Source: Pseudomonas benzenivorans (GTDB lineage: Bacteria > Pseudomonadota > Gammaproteobacteria > Pseudomonadales > Pseudomonadaceae). From it: 64,000 bases of DNA. A model generated the notes under the pieces. It saw only the letters and a program-made list of their open reading frames with translations, searched no databases and had not been told where the DNA came from. The number at the start of each line of letters is the position of its first letter. Position 1 is the stretch's first letter. The position numbers and the translations under genes are program-made. Positions 8,724 to 16,929 of this stretch are shown piece by piece. The stretch lies in NCBI RefSeq assembly GCF_900100495.1, contig NZ_FNCT01000017.1:1-64000 (forward strand), in the 5' to 3' direction.

Positions 8724-9542
8724 TTACTTATTGCGCCACTGCGGGTCGCGTTTCTCCAGAAAGGCGTTGACCCCCTCGCGGGTGTCGTCGGCGTCGAACA
8801 GGTCGATGAAGCGCTCGCGCTCCTCGCTCAGCCAGCTGTTCGGGCTGCGCTGGCGGGCACCCTGGATCAGCGGCTTGATGGTGCGCACCGCCACCGGGCT
8901 CTGCCGGGCGACCTTGGCCGCCAGCAGCAGGGCATGGCCGCGCGCCTCGCCGCTGTCGACCAGCTGTTCGACCAGGCCGATGCGCAGCGCGGTCTCGGCG
9001 TCGATGCGTTCGCCGCAGAGGATCATGCGCTTGGCCCAGCCTTCGCCGACCAGCCAGGCCAGGTGCTGGGTGCCGCCGGCGCAGGGCAGCAGGCCCACCG
9101 CGGCTTCCGGCAGGGCCAGCTGCGCCTGGCGCTCGGCGATGCGCAGGTCGCAGGCCAGCGCGCATTCCAGGCCGCCGCCCATGGCGTAGCCGTTGATCGC
9201 AGCGATCGACACGCCGCGGAAATCGCGCAACGCCTCGAAGGCCTCGCCGAAGCGCCGGGCCATCTCGCGGGCGCGGGCCTTGTCGCCGTCGGCGAACAGG
9301 TTGAGGTCGGCGCCGGCGCTGAAGAACTTGCTGCCCTGGCCGGTCACCACCAGGGCGTAGATGTCGTCGTCGCGGTTGAGGTGTTCGACCAGTTGCTTGA
9401 GGCCGATCAACGAGTCGCGGTCCCAGGTGTTGGCCGGCGGGTGGTTGATGGTGATCAGTGCGGTGTGGCCATGCTTTTCCACGGTGATCTTGTGGGTCAG
9501 GTCGAACAGGCCGGGTTGATAGGGTTCGATGGCGTTGCTCAT
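8724..9542 (-). CDS. dspI: Enoyl-CoA hydratase, DspI-like
   Basis: 272 residues from ATG 9542 with a GAGGA ribosome site; a TTG five codons earlier is less likely. Classic crotonase protein: oxyanion-hole motifs FFSAGADLNLF and INGYAMGGGLECALACD, with two glutamates at positions 126 (GGGLE) and 146 (LPE). The family adds water to 2-enoyl-CoA; here it fits the valine route after the acyl-CoA dehydrogenase. The ordered neighbours match the PA0743-PA0748 region of PAO1, where PA0745 (DspI) is reported to make the biofilm-dispersal signal cis-2-decenoate with E126/E146 as catalytic residues, as I recall. Hydratase function is secure; the DspI role is inference. Confidence 0.85.
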   Translation of the reverse strand: MSNAIEPYQPGLFDLTHKITVEKHGHTALITINHPPANTWDRDSLIGLKQLVEHLNRDDDIYALVVTGQGSKFFSAGADLNLFADGDKARAREMARRFGEAFEALRDFRGVSIAAINGYAMGGGLECALACDLRIAERQAQLALPEAAVGLLPCAGGTQHLAWLVGEGWAKRMILCGERIDAETALRIGLVEQLVDSGEARGHALLLAAKVARQSPVAVRTIKPLIQGARQRSPNSWLSEERERFIDLFDADDTREGVNAFLEKRDPQWRNK

Positions 9543-9554
9543 AAGCGTCCTCGT

Positions 9555-9656
9555 CAATTGGGCTCCCCTCTCCCGTCCACGGGAGAGGGGCTGGGGGAGA
9601 GGGTGTTGCGTGTTCCCCTCTCCCTAACCCTCTCCCCGAAGGGGAGAGGGGATAAA
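9555..9656. repeat. GC-rich palindromic intergenic repeat (ccctctcccc family)
   Basis: Contains ccctctcccgtccacgggag and ccctctccccgaaggggaga style hairpins separated by a gtgttgcgtgtt spacer. The same CCCTCTCCC/GGGAGAGGG palindrome type recurs at about 19939-20045 and 50224-50260, so it is a dispersed element rather than a gene-specific terminator. Confidence 0.7.
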
Positions 9657-9658
9657 AG

Positions 9659-10822
9659 CTACAGCAGGCGCTCGAGCATGCCGCCCTGTTCCAGCAGGCG
9701 GCGGGCGACGATCACCCGCATGATTTCGTTGGTGCCCTCGAGTATCTGGTGCACGCGGCTGTCGCGCACCCAGCGTTCCAGCGGGTAGTCGTTCAGATAA
9801 CCATAGCCGCCATGCAGCTGCAGGGCCTCGTTGCACAGGTTGAAACAGTGGTCGGTGGCGAAGCGCTTGGCCATGGCGCAGTACAGGCTGGCCTCGGCGT
9901 GGCGCTGGTCCAGCTTGTGCGCGGCCAGGCGCACCATCTGCCGGCTGGCGGTCAGGTCGGTGAGCATGTCGGCCAGCTTGAACTGCAGGGCCTGGAATTC
10001 GCTGAGCGGCTTGCCGAACTGCTTGCGCTCCTCGACGTAGCGCAGCGACTGCTCCAGCGCCGCCTGGGCCGCGCCCAGCGAGCAACTGGCGATATTCAGG
10101 CGTCCGCCGTCCAGGCCCTTCATCGCATAGACGAAGCCCTGGCCCTCCGGGCCGATGCGGTTGCCGGCGGGGATGCGCACGCCTTCGAAGGAGATGCTGC
10201 GGGTCGGCTGGGCGCACCAGCCCATCTTCAGTTCGTTGCGCCCGTACTTCACCCCCTCGGCGTCGGCCGGCACCAGGAAGCAGGAGATGCCCTTGGCGCC
10301 GTCCTCGCCGGTGCGCGCCATGACGATCAAGACCTCGGTACTTCCAGCGCCGGAGATAAAGCACTTGCTGCCGTCGATCAGGTAGTCGTCGCCCTGGCGC
10401 TTGGCGCGGGTGCGCAGGTGTGCGGCGTCGGAGCCGGCATCCGGCTCGGTCAGGCAGTAGGAGGCGAGCAGCTCGCCGCTGACCAGGCCCGGCAGCCACT
10501 GGTCCTTGAGGGCCTGGTCGGCGAAGCTCGCGAGCATCCAGGTCGCCATGTTGTGGATGGTCATGAAAGCCGTGGTGGCCACGCAGCCGGCGGCCAGCTG
10601 CTCGAAGATCAGCGCGGCGGACAGGCGCGACAGGCCGAGGCCGCCGTCCTCTTCGGCGAGGTACAGGGCCAGGTAGCCCTGTTCGCCAGCGCGCCTGAGC
10701 ACCTCGAGCGGGAAATGGTGCTCGCGGTCCCAGTCGCCGGCATGCGGCGCCAGTTCGTGGCGGGCGAAGGCGCGGGCGCTGTCCACCAGCAGGCGTTGTT
10801 CATCGCTGAGTTCGAAGTCCAT
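9659..10822 (-). CDS. Acyl-CoA dehydrogenase (isobutyryl-CoA dehydrogenase type)
   Basis: 387 residues, ATG 10822 (MDFELSDEQRLLVDSARAFARHEL). FAD-dependent oxidation of a branched short-chain acyl-CoA to the enoyl-CoA. Seen: family signature CLTEPDAGSDAAHLRTRA, the middle beta-domain segment DDYLIDGSKCFISGAGSTEVLIVMART, and the catalytic base E362 in ILEGTNEIMR. Operon position between mmsA and the hydratase argues for isobutyryl-CoA as substrate. The start lies 6 bp downstream of the stop of the binding-protein gene, so the two are almost certainly co-transcribed. Confidence 0.87.
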   Translation of the reverse strand: MDFELSDEQRLLVDSARAFARHELAPHAGDWDREHHFPLEVLRRAGEQGYLALYLAEEDGGLGLSRLSAALIFEQLAAGCVATTAFMTIHNMATWMLASFADQALKDQWLPGLVSGELLASYCLTEPDAGSDAAHLRTRAKRQGDDYLIDGSKCFISGAGSTEVLIVMARTGEDGAKGISCFLVPADAEGVKYGRNELKMGWCAQPTRSISFEGVRIPAGNRIGPEGQGFVYAMKGLDGGRLNIASCSLGAAQAALEQSLRYVEERKQFGKPLSEFQALQFKLADMLTDLTASRQMVRLAAHKLDQRHAEASLYCAMAKRFATDHCFNLCNEALQLHGGYGYLNDYPLERWVRDSRVHQILEGTNEIMRVIVARRLLEQGGMLERLL

Positions 10823-10828
10823 AGGTCC

Positions 10829-12076
10829 TCATTGCAGGGTCAGGGGTTGCCCGGCGGCGCGCCGCTCGGCCTGCCATTCGGCGAGGCTGGGGGCCGCCTG
10901 GCTGGCGTCGAGACGTTCGACGATTTCGAAATAGTCCTGCTTGAGCGGATCCTTGAGCACCTCGGCGCGCGGTTTGACTTTGACCGCGTAGACCGTCTGC
11001 AGATTCTGGTGATCGAAGGGGCGCCACTCTTGCGGACCCTTGAGTAGCTGGTAACGGTGGCCTTCCAGGGCCTTGATCAGCGCCTCGCTGTCCAGGCTCT
11101 TGGCGCGCTGGGCGGCGTCGGCCCACTGGTAGACGATGCTGTAGGCCGAGGCGGCGGAGCTCGAGGGGTACATGGCGTAGCGCTGGCTGAAGGCCTCGAC
11201 GAAGGCTTCGCCGCGGGCGGACTGTTCCAGCGCCGGCACCCGCCAGGTCCAGGGTTCGGTGCCGATCACCCCGGCCATCAGGCCGGGGCCGGCCTGCTCG
11301 ACCATGCTCTGGGTCAGGTTCGGCGCGACGATCTGCAGGCGCTCGGTCAGCCCCAGGTCCTTGGCGACGCGCATGGCGCGCACCAGGTCCTCGCCGAACA
11401 GCACCAGCGCCAGCACCTCGGCTTCGCTCGCCGCGGCCTGGGTCAGGGCGTCCTGGTAATCGGCCAGGCGCGCGCCGGGGAAGGGCACCTTGAACCCGGG
11501 ATGGCGCGCGACATCCTCGCTGCCGGTGGTCTGGCGCAGCGAGCTTTCCGTGGTGTGGCCCCAGGTGTAGTCGGAGGTGACATAGAAATAGCGCTTGTCC
11601 GGCAGGTGCTTGCTCAGGTACTGGCCGAGCACCCGCGCGCTCATCCAGGCGTTGTTGCACTCGCGGAACATGTGGCGATGCGCGTCCTTGCCGGTGGTGT
11701 CGTTGGAATAGGTGAGGGTGCCGAAATAGAGCAACCCATGCTCTGCGGCGCGCTTGCCGGAGGCGATCGCCACCGCGCTGGAGGAACCGCCGAACAGCAT
11801 GGCCGCGCCTTCCGCGGCCAGCTTGTCGACATTGCGCACGGCCTTTTCCGGCCGTGAGGCCGTGTCGCGACTGGACAGGCGCAGCGCACGGCCGAGCACG
11901 CCGCCCTGGGCGTTGAGCTCGTCGATGGCCAGCAAGGCGCCGCGCATCTGTGCCAATCCTTCCTCCTTATAGGGGCCGGTGCGCGGGTAGTTGAGACCGA
12001 GGGTGATCGGCTCGGCAGCCTGCGCACAGGCGGTAAGCCCGGCCCACAGGGCCAGGGTGGCGGTCAGTCGTTGCAT
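10829..12076 (-). CDS. Periplasmic substrate-binding protein, branched-chain amino acid (Peripla_BP_6) type
   Basis: 415 residues, ATG 12076. The leader MQRLTATLALWAGLTACAQA can be read as a signal peptide cut after AQA or as a lipoprotein signal (lipobox LTAC). The mature part begins EPITLGLNYPRTGPYKEEGLAQMRGALLAIDELNAQGGVLGRALRL, typical of LivJ/urea/amide-binding proteins; later GSSSAVAIASGKRAAEHG and VTSDYTWGHTTESSL fit the fold. It is unusual because no ABC permease or ATPase genes are nearby; instead it sits inside a valine-degradation row, 6 bp before the acyl-CoA dehydrogenase. Ligand unknown; a sensory or transport role for a branched-chain compound is inference. Confidence 0.8.
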   Translation of the reverse strand: MQRLTATLALWAGLTACAQAAEPITLGLNYPRTGPYKEEGLAQMRGALLAIDELNAQGGVLGRALRLSSRDTASRPEKAVRNVDKLAAEGAAMLFGGSSSAVAIASGKRAAEHGLLYFGTLTYSNDTTGKDAHRHMFRECNNAWMSARVLGQYLSKHLPDKRYFYVTSDYTWGHTTESSLRQTTGSEDVARHPGFKVPFPGARLADYQDALTQAAASEAEVLALVLFGEDLVRAMRVAKDLGLTERLQIVAPNLTQSMVEQAGPGLMAGVIGTEPWTWRVPALEQSARGEAFVEAFSQRYAMYPSSSAASAYSIVYQWADAAQRAKSLDSEALIKALEGHRYQLLKGPQEWRPFDHQNLQTVYAVKVKPRAEVLKDPLKQDYFEIVERLDASQAAPSLAEWQAERRAAGQPLTLQ

Positions 12077-12177
12077 TGCACCTCTCCTTGTTCTTGTTGT
12101 GGGAACTCGGAGAGCTTTTTACGCCGTTAGACTAATTGCCGAGATCGTCTATTGGTCTAACAGCACCTACGCCGTTC

Positions 12178-13671
12178 TCATTTCAAATGAATGGTCATGT
12201 TCGGCCCACTTACCGGAGATTCATCGAACCAGCGGCTGGTGACCGTCTTGGTCTCGGTGTAGAAGCGCACCCCCTGCTTGCCGTAGGCGTGCAGGTCGCC
12301 ATAGAACGAGCCCTTCCAGCCGGTGAAGGAGAAGAACGGCAGCGGTACCGGCACCGGCACGTTGATGCCCACCTGGCCGACTTCCACCGCGTGCTGGTAA
12401 TGCCGGGCGGCGCCGCCGGAGCGGGTGAAGATCGAGGTGCCGTTGCCGTAGGGGCTGGCGTTGACCAGGGCGATGGCCTCATCCAGGCTGTCGACCTCCA
12501 TGCACACCAGCACCGGGCCGAAGATTTCCTCGCGGTACAGGCTCATCTTGGTCGTCACGCCGCGGAACAGGGTTGGGCCGAGCCAGTTGCCGTGCGGGAA
12601 GCCCTCCACCGTGCAGTGCGAGCCATCGAGCAGGCACTCGGCGCCTTCGGCCTTGCCTTCGGCGATCAGCCGCAGCACCCGTTGCTTGGCCTGCTGGCTG
12701 ATCAGCGGGCCGTAGGCGGCGTGGTCGTCGATCCAGTAACCGGGTTGCAGTTCGGCCATCTGCGCCTTCAGCTCGTCGATCCACTGCCGGGATTCGCCGA
12801 CGAACACCGCCACGCTGATCGCCATGCAGCGCTGGCCGGCCGCGCCGCAGCTGGAGCCGACCAGGTTGCTGAGCACCTGCTCCTTGTTGGCGTCGGGCAG
12901 GATCACCATGTGGTTCTTCGCCCCGGCGAAGGCCTGCACGCGCTTCAGGTGCGCGGTGCCGGTGCGGTAGATGTGCTGGCCGACCGGCACCGAACCGACG
13001 AAGGAGATGGCGCGGATGTCCGGGTGGGTGAGCAGGCTGTCGACCACCTCGCGGCCACCGTGCAGCACCTGCAGCACGCCCTTGGGCGCGCCGGCCTCGA
13101 TGAACAGCTCGGCCAGGCGGTTCGGCGTCATCGGGTCCTGCTCGGAGGGCTTGAGGATGAAGGTGTTGCCGGCGGCGATGGCCAGCGGGAACATCCACAG
13201 CGGAATCATCGCCGGGAAGTTGAACGGGGTGATCCCGACGCACACGCCGAGCGGCTGGATCCAGCTGGCGGTGTCGATGCCCGTGGCGACGTTCTCGGCG
13301 GTCTCGCCCATCATCAGGCTGGAAATATTGGCCGCCTGCTCGACCACCTCGATGCCGCGCCAGACATCGCCCTTGGCATCGGCGAAGGTCTTGCCGGTTT
13401 CCTTGGCGAGGATTTGCGCCAGTTCCTCGTGGTGCTCCTTCAGCAGGTGCTGGTAGCGCAGCATCAGCCGCGCGCGTTCCGGCACCGGCACCTCGCGCCA
13501 GGCGAGGAAGGCCGCCTTGGCGCTGGCGATGGCCGCCTCGATTTCCTCGGCGGTGGCCTTCGGCGCCAGCGCCAGCACTTCCTGGGTCGCCGGGTCGGTG
13601 ACTTCGATGAATTCGCGGGTGCGGCTTTCGCGCCATTCGCCTTCGATCAACTGCGGGATTGCCTTGGCCAT
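12178..13671 (-). CDS. mmsA: Methylmalonate-semialdehyde dehydrogenase (CoA-acylating)
   Basis: 497 residues, ATG 13671. Oxidises methylmalonate semialdehyde to propionyl-CoA with NAD and CoA, the last step of the distal valine pathway. Seen: aldehyde-dehydrogenase fold with [37 protein letters not shown] segment [12 protein letters not shown], and catalytic cysteine C282 in [16 protein letters not shown]. The general-base glutamate of hydrolytic aldehyde dehydrogenases is replaced (AGAKNHM around 250-255), as expected for the CoA-dependent MMSDH subfamily. First gene of the minus-strand row, divergent from the AraC regulator. P. aeruginosa has more than one member, so orthology to the biochemically studied mmsA is not certain. 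Confidence 0.88.
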   Translation of the reverse strand: MAKAIPQLIEGEWRESRTREFIEVTDPATQEVLALAPKATAEEIEAAIASAKAAFLAWREVPVPERARLMLRYQHLLKEHHEELAQILAKETGKTFADAKGDVWRGIEVVEQAANISSLMMGETAENVATGIDTASWIQPLGVCVGITPFNFPAMIPLWMFPLAIAAGNTFILKPSEQDPMTPNRLAELFIEAGAPKGVLQVLHGGREVVDSLLTHPDIRAISFVGSVPVGQHIYRTGTAHLKRVQAFAGAKNHMVILPDANKEQVLSNLVGSSCGAAGQRCMAISVAVFVGESRQWIDELKAQMAELQPGYWIDDHAAYGPLISQQAKQRVLRLIAEGKAEGAECLLDGSHCTVEGFPHGNWLGPTLFRGVTTKMSLYREEIFGPVLVCMEVDSLDEAIALVNASPYGNGTSIFTRSGGAARHYQHAVEVGQVGINVPVPVPLPFFSFTGWKGSFYGDLHAYGKQGVRFYTETKTVTSRWFDESPVSGPNMTIHLK

Positions 13672-13749
13672 TGCTCTCTCCTGGTGGCGGCTTCGCTGGG
13701 GGAGCCGGATGTCGTGTGCCCATTGTTATAGCCGCCCGGAGAGCGCTTG

Positions 13750-13786
13750 TGGATTGACGATCTTGGGCAATGGATGGACGATCTTG
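13750..13786. promoter_or_regulatory. Two 16-bp direct repeats, candidate AraC-regulator operator
   Basis: TGGATTGACGATCTTG (13750-13765) and TGGATGGACGATCTTG (13771-13786) agree in 15 of 16 bases and are exactly 21 bp apart, two helical turns. They lie between mmsA and the divergent AraC gene, whose start is 23 bp further on. This spacing and orientation is typical of half-sites bound by AraC/XylS proteins. Confidence 0.6.
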
Positions 13787-13808
13787 TCATTGAGTTGTCG
13801 GAGATGAC

Positions 13809-14690
13809 ATGAGCGCCCGGGTCGAAACCTCCAACTGGCCGCTGCCGGCCAACGGCGTGCGCTTCATCACCCCGCCACGCCTGCGCCGCTTGCTGGCCCG
13901 CCATCCGCTGGCACAGGGCTGCTACCCGCTGGCCCTGGGGTTCTACCCGGAGGCCCTCGGGCACCGCATGAGCCGCCCGGCGCCGGACGACCACCTGCTG
14001 ATCTACTGCCGTGCCGGACAGGGCTGGCTGGAAGCCGCGGATGGACGATTGGCTGTCGGCGGTGGCGATTTGCTGATCTTGCCCAAGGGCCAGGCGCACG
14101 TGTACGGCGCCGACCCCGACCGGCCCTGGACGCTGTACTGGGTGCACTTCGACGGCGAACTGGTCGCGGATTTCCTGCGGCCCTTGGGCAAGGGGCCGCT
14201 GTGGCGCATCGGCGTGCAGCCACGCCTGCTGGCCGAATTCGATGCGCTGCTGGGCCTGCGCAAGCAGGGCCTGAGCCTGCCGCACTTCATCTACGCCGCC
14301 CACCAGCTGCAGACCCTGCTGGCCTCGCTGGCGGTGCTGCCGGCGCGGGCCAAGCTGAAGTCCGGGCGGGTGCTGGACGTCGATGCGGTACAGGCGGTGA
14401 TGCGCGCCCACCTGCACGGCTCGCTCAACCTCGACGAGCTGGCGGAGCAGTTCAAGCTGTCGCGCTTCCATTTCGCCAAGACCTACCGCGCGCTGACCGG
14501 CCATGCACCAATCCAGGATTTCATCCAGCTGAAGATGGCCCACGCCTGCCGCCTGCTCGACGAGGGCGAGCAGGGTATACGCCAGGTCGCCGAGCAGTTG
14601 GGCTACGACGATGTCTACTACTTCTCGCGGCTGTTCCGCAAAGTGGTGGGCATGGCGCCCAGCCACTACCGGGCGCTGCATCAGGGCTGA
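13809..14690 (+). CDS. AraC-family transcriptional regulator, MmsR-like
   Basis: 293 residues, ATG 13809. N-terminal cupin ligand-binding domain (about 15-160; GQGWLEAADGRLAVGGGDLLILPKGQAHVYGADPDRPWTLYWVHF). C-terminal double helix-turn-helix follows (about 195-290; GSLNLDELAEQFKLSRFHFAKTYRALTGHAPIQDFIQLKMAHA, then RQVAEQLGYDDVYYFSRLFRKVVGMAPSHYRALH). Divergent from the valine-type catabolic row and separated from it by a clear direct-repeat operator, so it most likely activates mmsA and downstream genes in response to a pathway intermediate. MmsR of P. aeruginosa occupies the same position beside mmsAB; this one may be the paralogue. Confidence 0.85.
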   Translation: MSARVETSNWPLPANGVRFITPPRLRRLLARHPLAQGCYPLALGFYPEALGHRMSRPAPDDHLLIYCRAGQGWLEAADGRLAVGGGDLLILPKGQAHVYGADPDRPWTLYWVHFDGELVADFLRPLGKGPLWRIGVQPRLLAEFDALLGLRKQGLSLPHFIYAAHQLQTLLASLAVLPARAKLKSGRVLDVDAVQAVMRAHLHGSLNLDELAEQFKLSRFHFAKTYRALTGHAPIQDFIQLKMAHACRLLDEGEQGIRQVAEQLGYDDVYYFSRLFRKVVGMAPSHYRALHQG

Positions 14691-14740
14691 GCGCCGCTGG
14701 GGGGGCGCTCCTGTGGGAGGGGCTTTAGCCGCGACCGGGG

Positions 14741-14904
14741 CTAGCAGGCTGTTGAAAAACTACCTGCGTTGCCGATGCGTCGTTAAAAACAGGCTCGTAT
14801 GCGAGCCCAGTCAAAATGCTCATTTACAACTCGTAAACTCCGCTTTTTCGCCTGTTTTTTCCTAGCCTCGGCTGCCTCGCCTACGTTTTTCAACGGCCTG
14901 CTAG
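14741..14904. mobile_element. MITE-like palindromic element with CTAG flanks
   Basis: Terminal arms CTAGCAGGCTGTTGAAAAAC (14741-14760) and GTTTTTCAACGGCCTGCTAG (14885-14904) are inverted with one mismatch in 20. CTAG at both ends may be a 4-bp target duplication. An inner pair AAAACAGGC / GCCTGTTTT also occurs. No transposase is encoded in the 164 bp. Ends of this type (caggctgttgaaaaac) resemble termini of IS1182-like elements, so a non-autonomous derivative is likely. It lies between the AraC gene and the thioesterase gene. Confidence 0.6.
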
Positions 14905-14907
14905 GTC

Positions 14908-15321
14908 TCATACCCGGGCGATGGTCGCCAGGCCGGTGGCCACCAGCTTCTCGGCTCCGTCCTTGACGGCGAACACGTCGGCGCGGCACACCGCCTGGCG
15001 CCGGCCGGCCTTGAGCACCTCGGCGCGGCACAGCAGGCGCTGGCCCAGGGCCGGGGCCAGCAGGTTGAGCTTGTACTCGCTGGTGACCACGTCGCCGACC
15101 AGCGAGGCCGCGGCCCAGGCGCAGCCGCTGTCGACCATGAAGCCGAGCAGCGCGCCATGCATGTAACCGTGGTGCTGGCACAGATCCGGCCGGCTGCGGA
15201 CCTGCAGGCTGACCTTGCCCGGCGCGAAGTCGAGCAGTTCGGCGCCCAGCAACTGGGCGAAGGTGGAATGCGCCAGCGCGTGCTCCAGGCGCTCGCGGCT
15301 GATACCGCTGGGTGTGTCCAT
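14908..15321 (-). CDS. PaaI-family hotdog thioesterase
   Basis: 137 residues from ATG 15321 (MDTPSGISRERLEHALAHS), chosen because GGAG lies 8 bp upstream; the longer frame to 15411 adds unrelated sequence. Hotdog fold typical of PaaI acyl-CoA thioesterases: LLDFAPGKVSLQVRSRPDLCQHHGYMHGALLGFMVDSGCAWAAASLVGDVVTSEYKLNLLAPA, with the HGYMHGALLG helix start and the following D as the usual active-site region. Probably hydrolyses aromatic or medium-chain acyl-CoA; exact substrate unknown. Stands alone between the MITE-like element and ung. Confidence 0.82.
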   Translation of the reverse strand: MDTPSGISRERLEHALAHSTFAQLLGAELLDFAPGKVSLQVRSRPDLCQHHGYMHGALLGFMVDSGCAWAAASLVGDVVTSEYKLNLLAPALGQRLLCRAEVLKAGRRQAVCRADVFAVKDGAEKLVATGLATIARV

Positions 15322-15484
15322 GGGGGTGACTCCTGCGGGGACGGGAGTCTGCAGTCTTGGCCCGCCCCGGGGTTCCGGCAATCTGCATCCAGCGGCGTGA
15401 TGACTAGGCATCGATCGGCGCCTTGACTTGCCCGGGGCGCTTCTCTAGCGTGCCGTTTTCGTTCGCCAACCCAGGAACCCAGGC

Positions 15485-16201
15485 ATGACCGCTGCCGAAA
15501 AAATCAAACTCGAAGCCGGCTGGAAAGAGGCCCTGCGCGAGGAGTTCGACAAGCCCTACATGAAGGAACTGGGCGACTTCCTGCGTCAGGAGAAAGCCAA
15601 CGGCAAGGAGATCTACCCGCCGGGTGCGCTGATCTTCAATGCGCTCAATTCCACCCCGCTGGATCAGGTCAAGGTGGTGATCATCGGCCAGGATCCCTAC
15701 CACGGTCCGGGCCAGGCCCATGGCCTGTGCTTCTCGGTACAGCCGGGAATCGCCACGCCGCCGTCCTTGCTGAACATCTACAAGGAGTTGAAGCGCGACC
15801 TGAACATCGACATCGCCCGGCACGGCTGCCTGCAGCACTGGGCCGAGCAGGGCGTGCTGCTGCTCAACACCTCGCTGACGGTCGAGCGCGGCAATGCCGG
15901 CGCGCATGCCGGCAAGGGCTGGCAACACTTCACCGACAAGGTGATCGAGGTGGTCAGCGAGCAGCGGCCGCACCTGGTGTTCCTCTTGTGGGGCAGCCAT
16001 GCGCAGAGCAAGCAGCGGCTGATCGACCCGAGCAAGCACCTGATCCTGCGCTCGCCGCATCCCTCGCCGCTGTCGGCGCACCGTGGCTTCATCGGCAACG
16101 GTCACTTCAGCCGGACCAACAAGTTCCTCGAGCAGCAGGGGCTGGCGCCGATCGACTGGCGCCTGCCCGAGCTGCCCGAGCTGGCGGTCAGCCCGCCTTG
16201 A
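15485..16201 (+). CDS. ung: Uracil-DNA glycosylase
   Basis: 238 residues, ATG 15485. Removes uracil from DNA in base-excision repair. Family 1 motifs are complete: water-activating loop [14 protein letters not shown] (D70 catalytic), uracil-binding [10 protein letters not shown], and the Leu-intercalation loop [10 protein letters not shown] near the C-terminus. Length matches the family. Its last 14 bp overlap the end of the convergent VOC gene. Confidence 0.96.
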   Translation: MTAAEKIKLEAGWKEALREEFDKPYMKELGDFLRQEKANGKEIYPPGALIFNALNSTPLDQVKVVIIGQDPYHGPGQAHGLCFSVQPGIATPPSLLNIYKELKRDLNIDIARHGCLQHWAEQGVLLLNTSLTVERGNAGAHAGKGWQHFTDKVIEVVSEQRPHLVFLLWGSHAQSKQRLIDPSKHLILRSPHPSPLSAHRGFIGNGHFSRTNKFLEQQGLAPIDWRLPELPELAVSPP

Positions 16202-16556
16202 ACAAGGCCAGTTTGTTGCCGTCCGGGTCGCGCAGGTAGGCGGCATAGAACGACGGCATGCGCTCGCCCGGTGCACCCTCGTCGCTGGCGCCCATTGCCA
16301 GGGCCTTGGCATGCAGCTGGTCGACCTGCTCGCGGCTGCCGACGGCCAGGGCGGTCATGTTGCCGTTGCCCGCGTGGGCCGGTTGGCCATCGTAGGGCTG
16401 GCACACGCCCAGCATGGGTTGGCCCATGCTCTGGCCGTACAGCGCCAGGCGTCCCAGGTCCAGCTGCAGCTTGGCGCCGAGCGGGGCCAGCAGTTCGGCA
16501 TAGAAGGCCTTGGCCCTGTCCAGGTCCCGGGTTCCGAGGGTCACATAACCGATCAT
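16188..16556 (-). CDS. VOC (glyoxalase/bleomycin resistance) family protein
   Basis: 122 residues from ATG 16556 ([29 protein letters not shown]). One glyoxalase-type beta-alpha-beta-beta-beta pair: the opening motif [11 protein letters not shown] and the closing [15 protein letters not shown] are diagnostic of VOC proteins. Only part of the metal-ligand set (the final acidic residue) is obvious, so catalysis is uncertain. Tail-to-tail overlap of 14 bp with ung. Function not predictable beyond the superfamily. Confidence 0.8.
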   Translation of the reverse strand: MIGYVTLGTRDLDRAKAFYAELLAPLGAKLQLDLGRLALYGQSMGQPMLGVCQPYDGQPAHAGNGNMTALAVGSREQVDQLHAKALAMGASDEGAPGERMPSFYAAYLRDPDGNKLALFKAG

Positions 16557-16929
16557 TGTGTCGCTCCATTTGATGAAAGGAAGTGCGCCGCCGAGCGGTT
16601 CGCCGTCGTGCGGGCGGGGCCGAGCTTGCACCGAATGCGGGTCATTGTCGATTGGCGGCCCATCGGGGCTGCCGATCCACAGGCACGGCCCGGGCTGCGT
16701 CGCGTGGAGGCAGGAGCATCCGCCAAAAAAGAGCCCGCACGAGGCGGGCTAAACGTGGCCATAAACAAGAAAGTCGCGCAGCGACGCCATCCTTTGTCCT
16801 TCTCCCTCCGGGAGGCGGCTCCCGCTCCCGGCGGGATTGCCGCATTCACCACGTCCCTGTGGATCAAGGTGGCGTGCAGCGCCGGATGAGGGCGCCGGGC
16901 TCGCCCATCCGGCACGGGCGATACAGCCG
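16557..16929. other. Intergenic region with a minus-strand terminator (373 bp)
   Basis: Between the VOC gene and the AbrB-type gene. Apart from the intrinsic terminator at 16725-16750 and short GC palindromes (for example ccgggaggcggctcccg around 16807-16824), I see no gene supported by start signal or protein-like sequence. Confidence 0.5.
16725..16750 (-). terminator. Intrinsic terminator of the opdH-tct-abrB row
   Basis: Read on the minus strand: AGCCCGC - CTCGT - GCGGGCT followed by CTTTTTT, a perfect 7-bp stem and T-run. It lies 180 bp downstream of the AbrB-type gene stop. Confidence 0.8.

Noticed and set aside
16642-16845. 67-codon minus-strand frame in the ung-abrB spacer
   Set aside because: It runs straight through an intrinsic terminator, lacks a ribosome site and has Arg/Pro-rich shadow composition.
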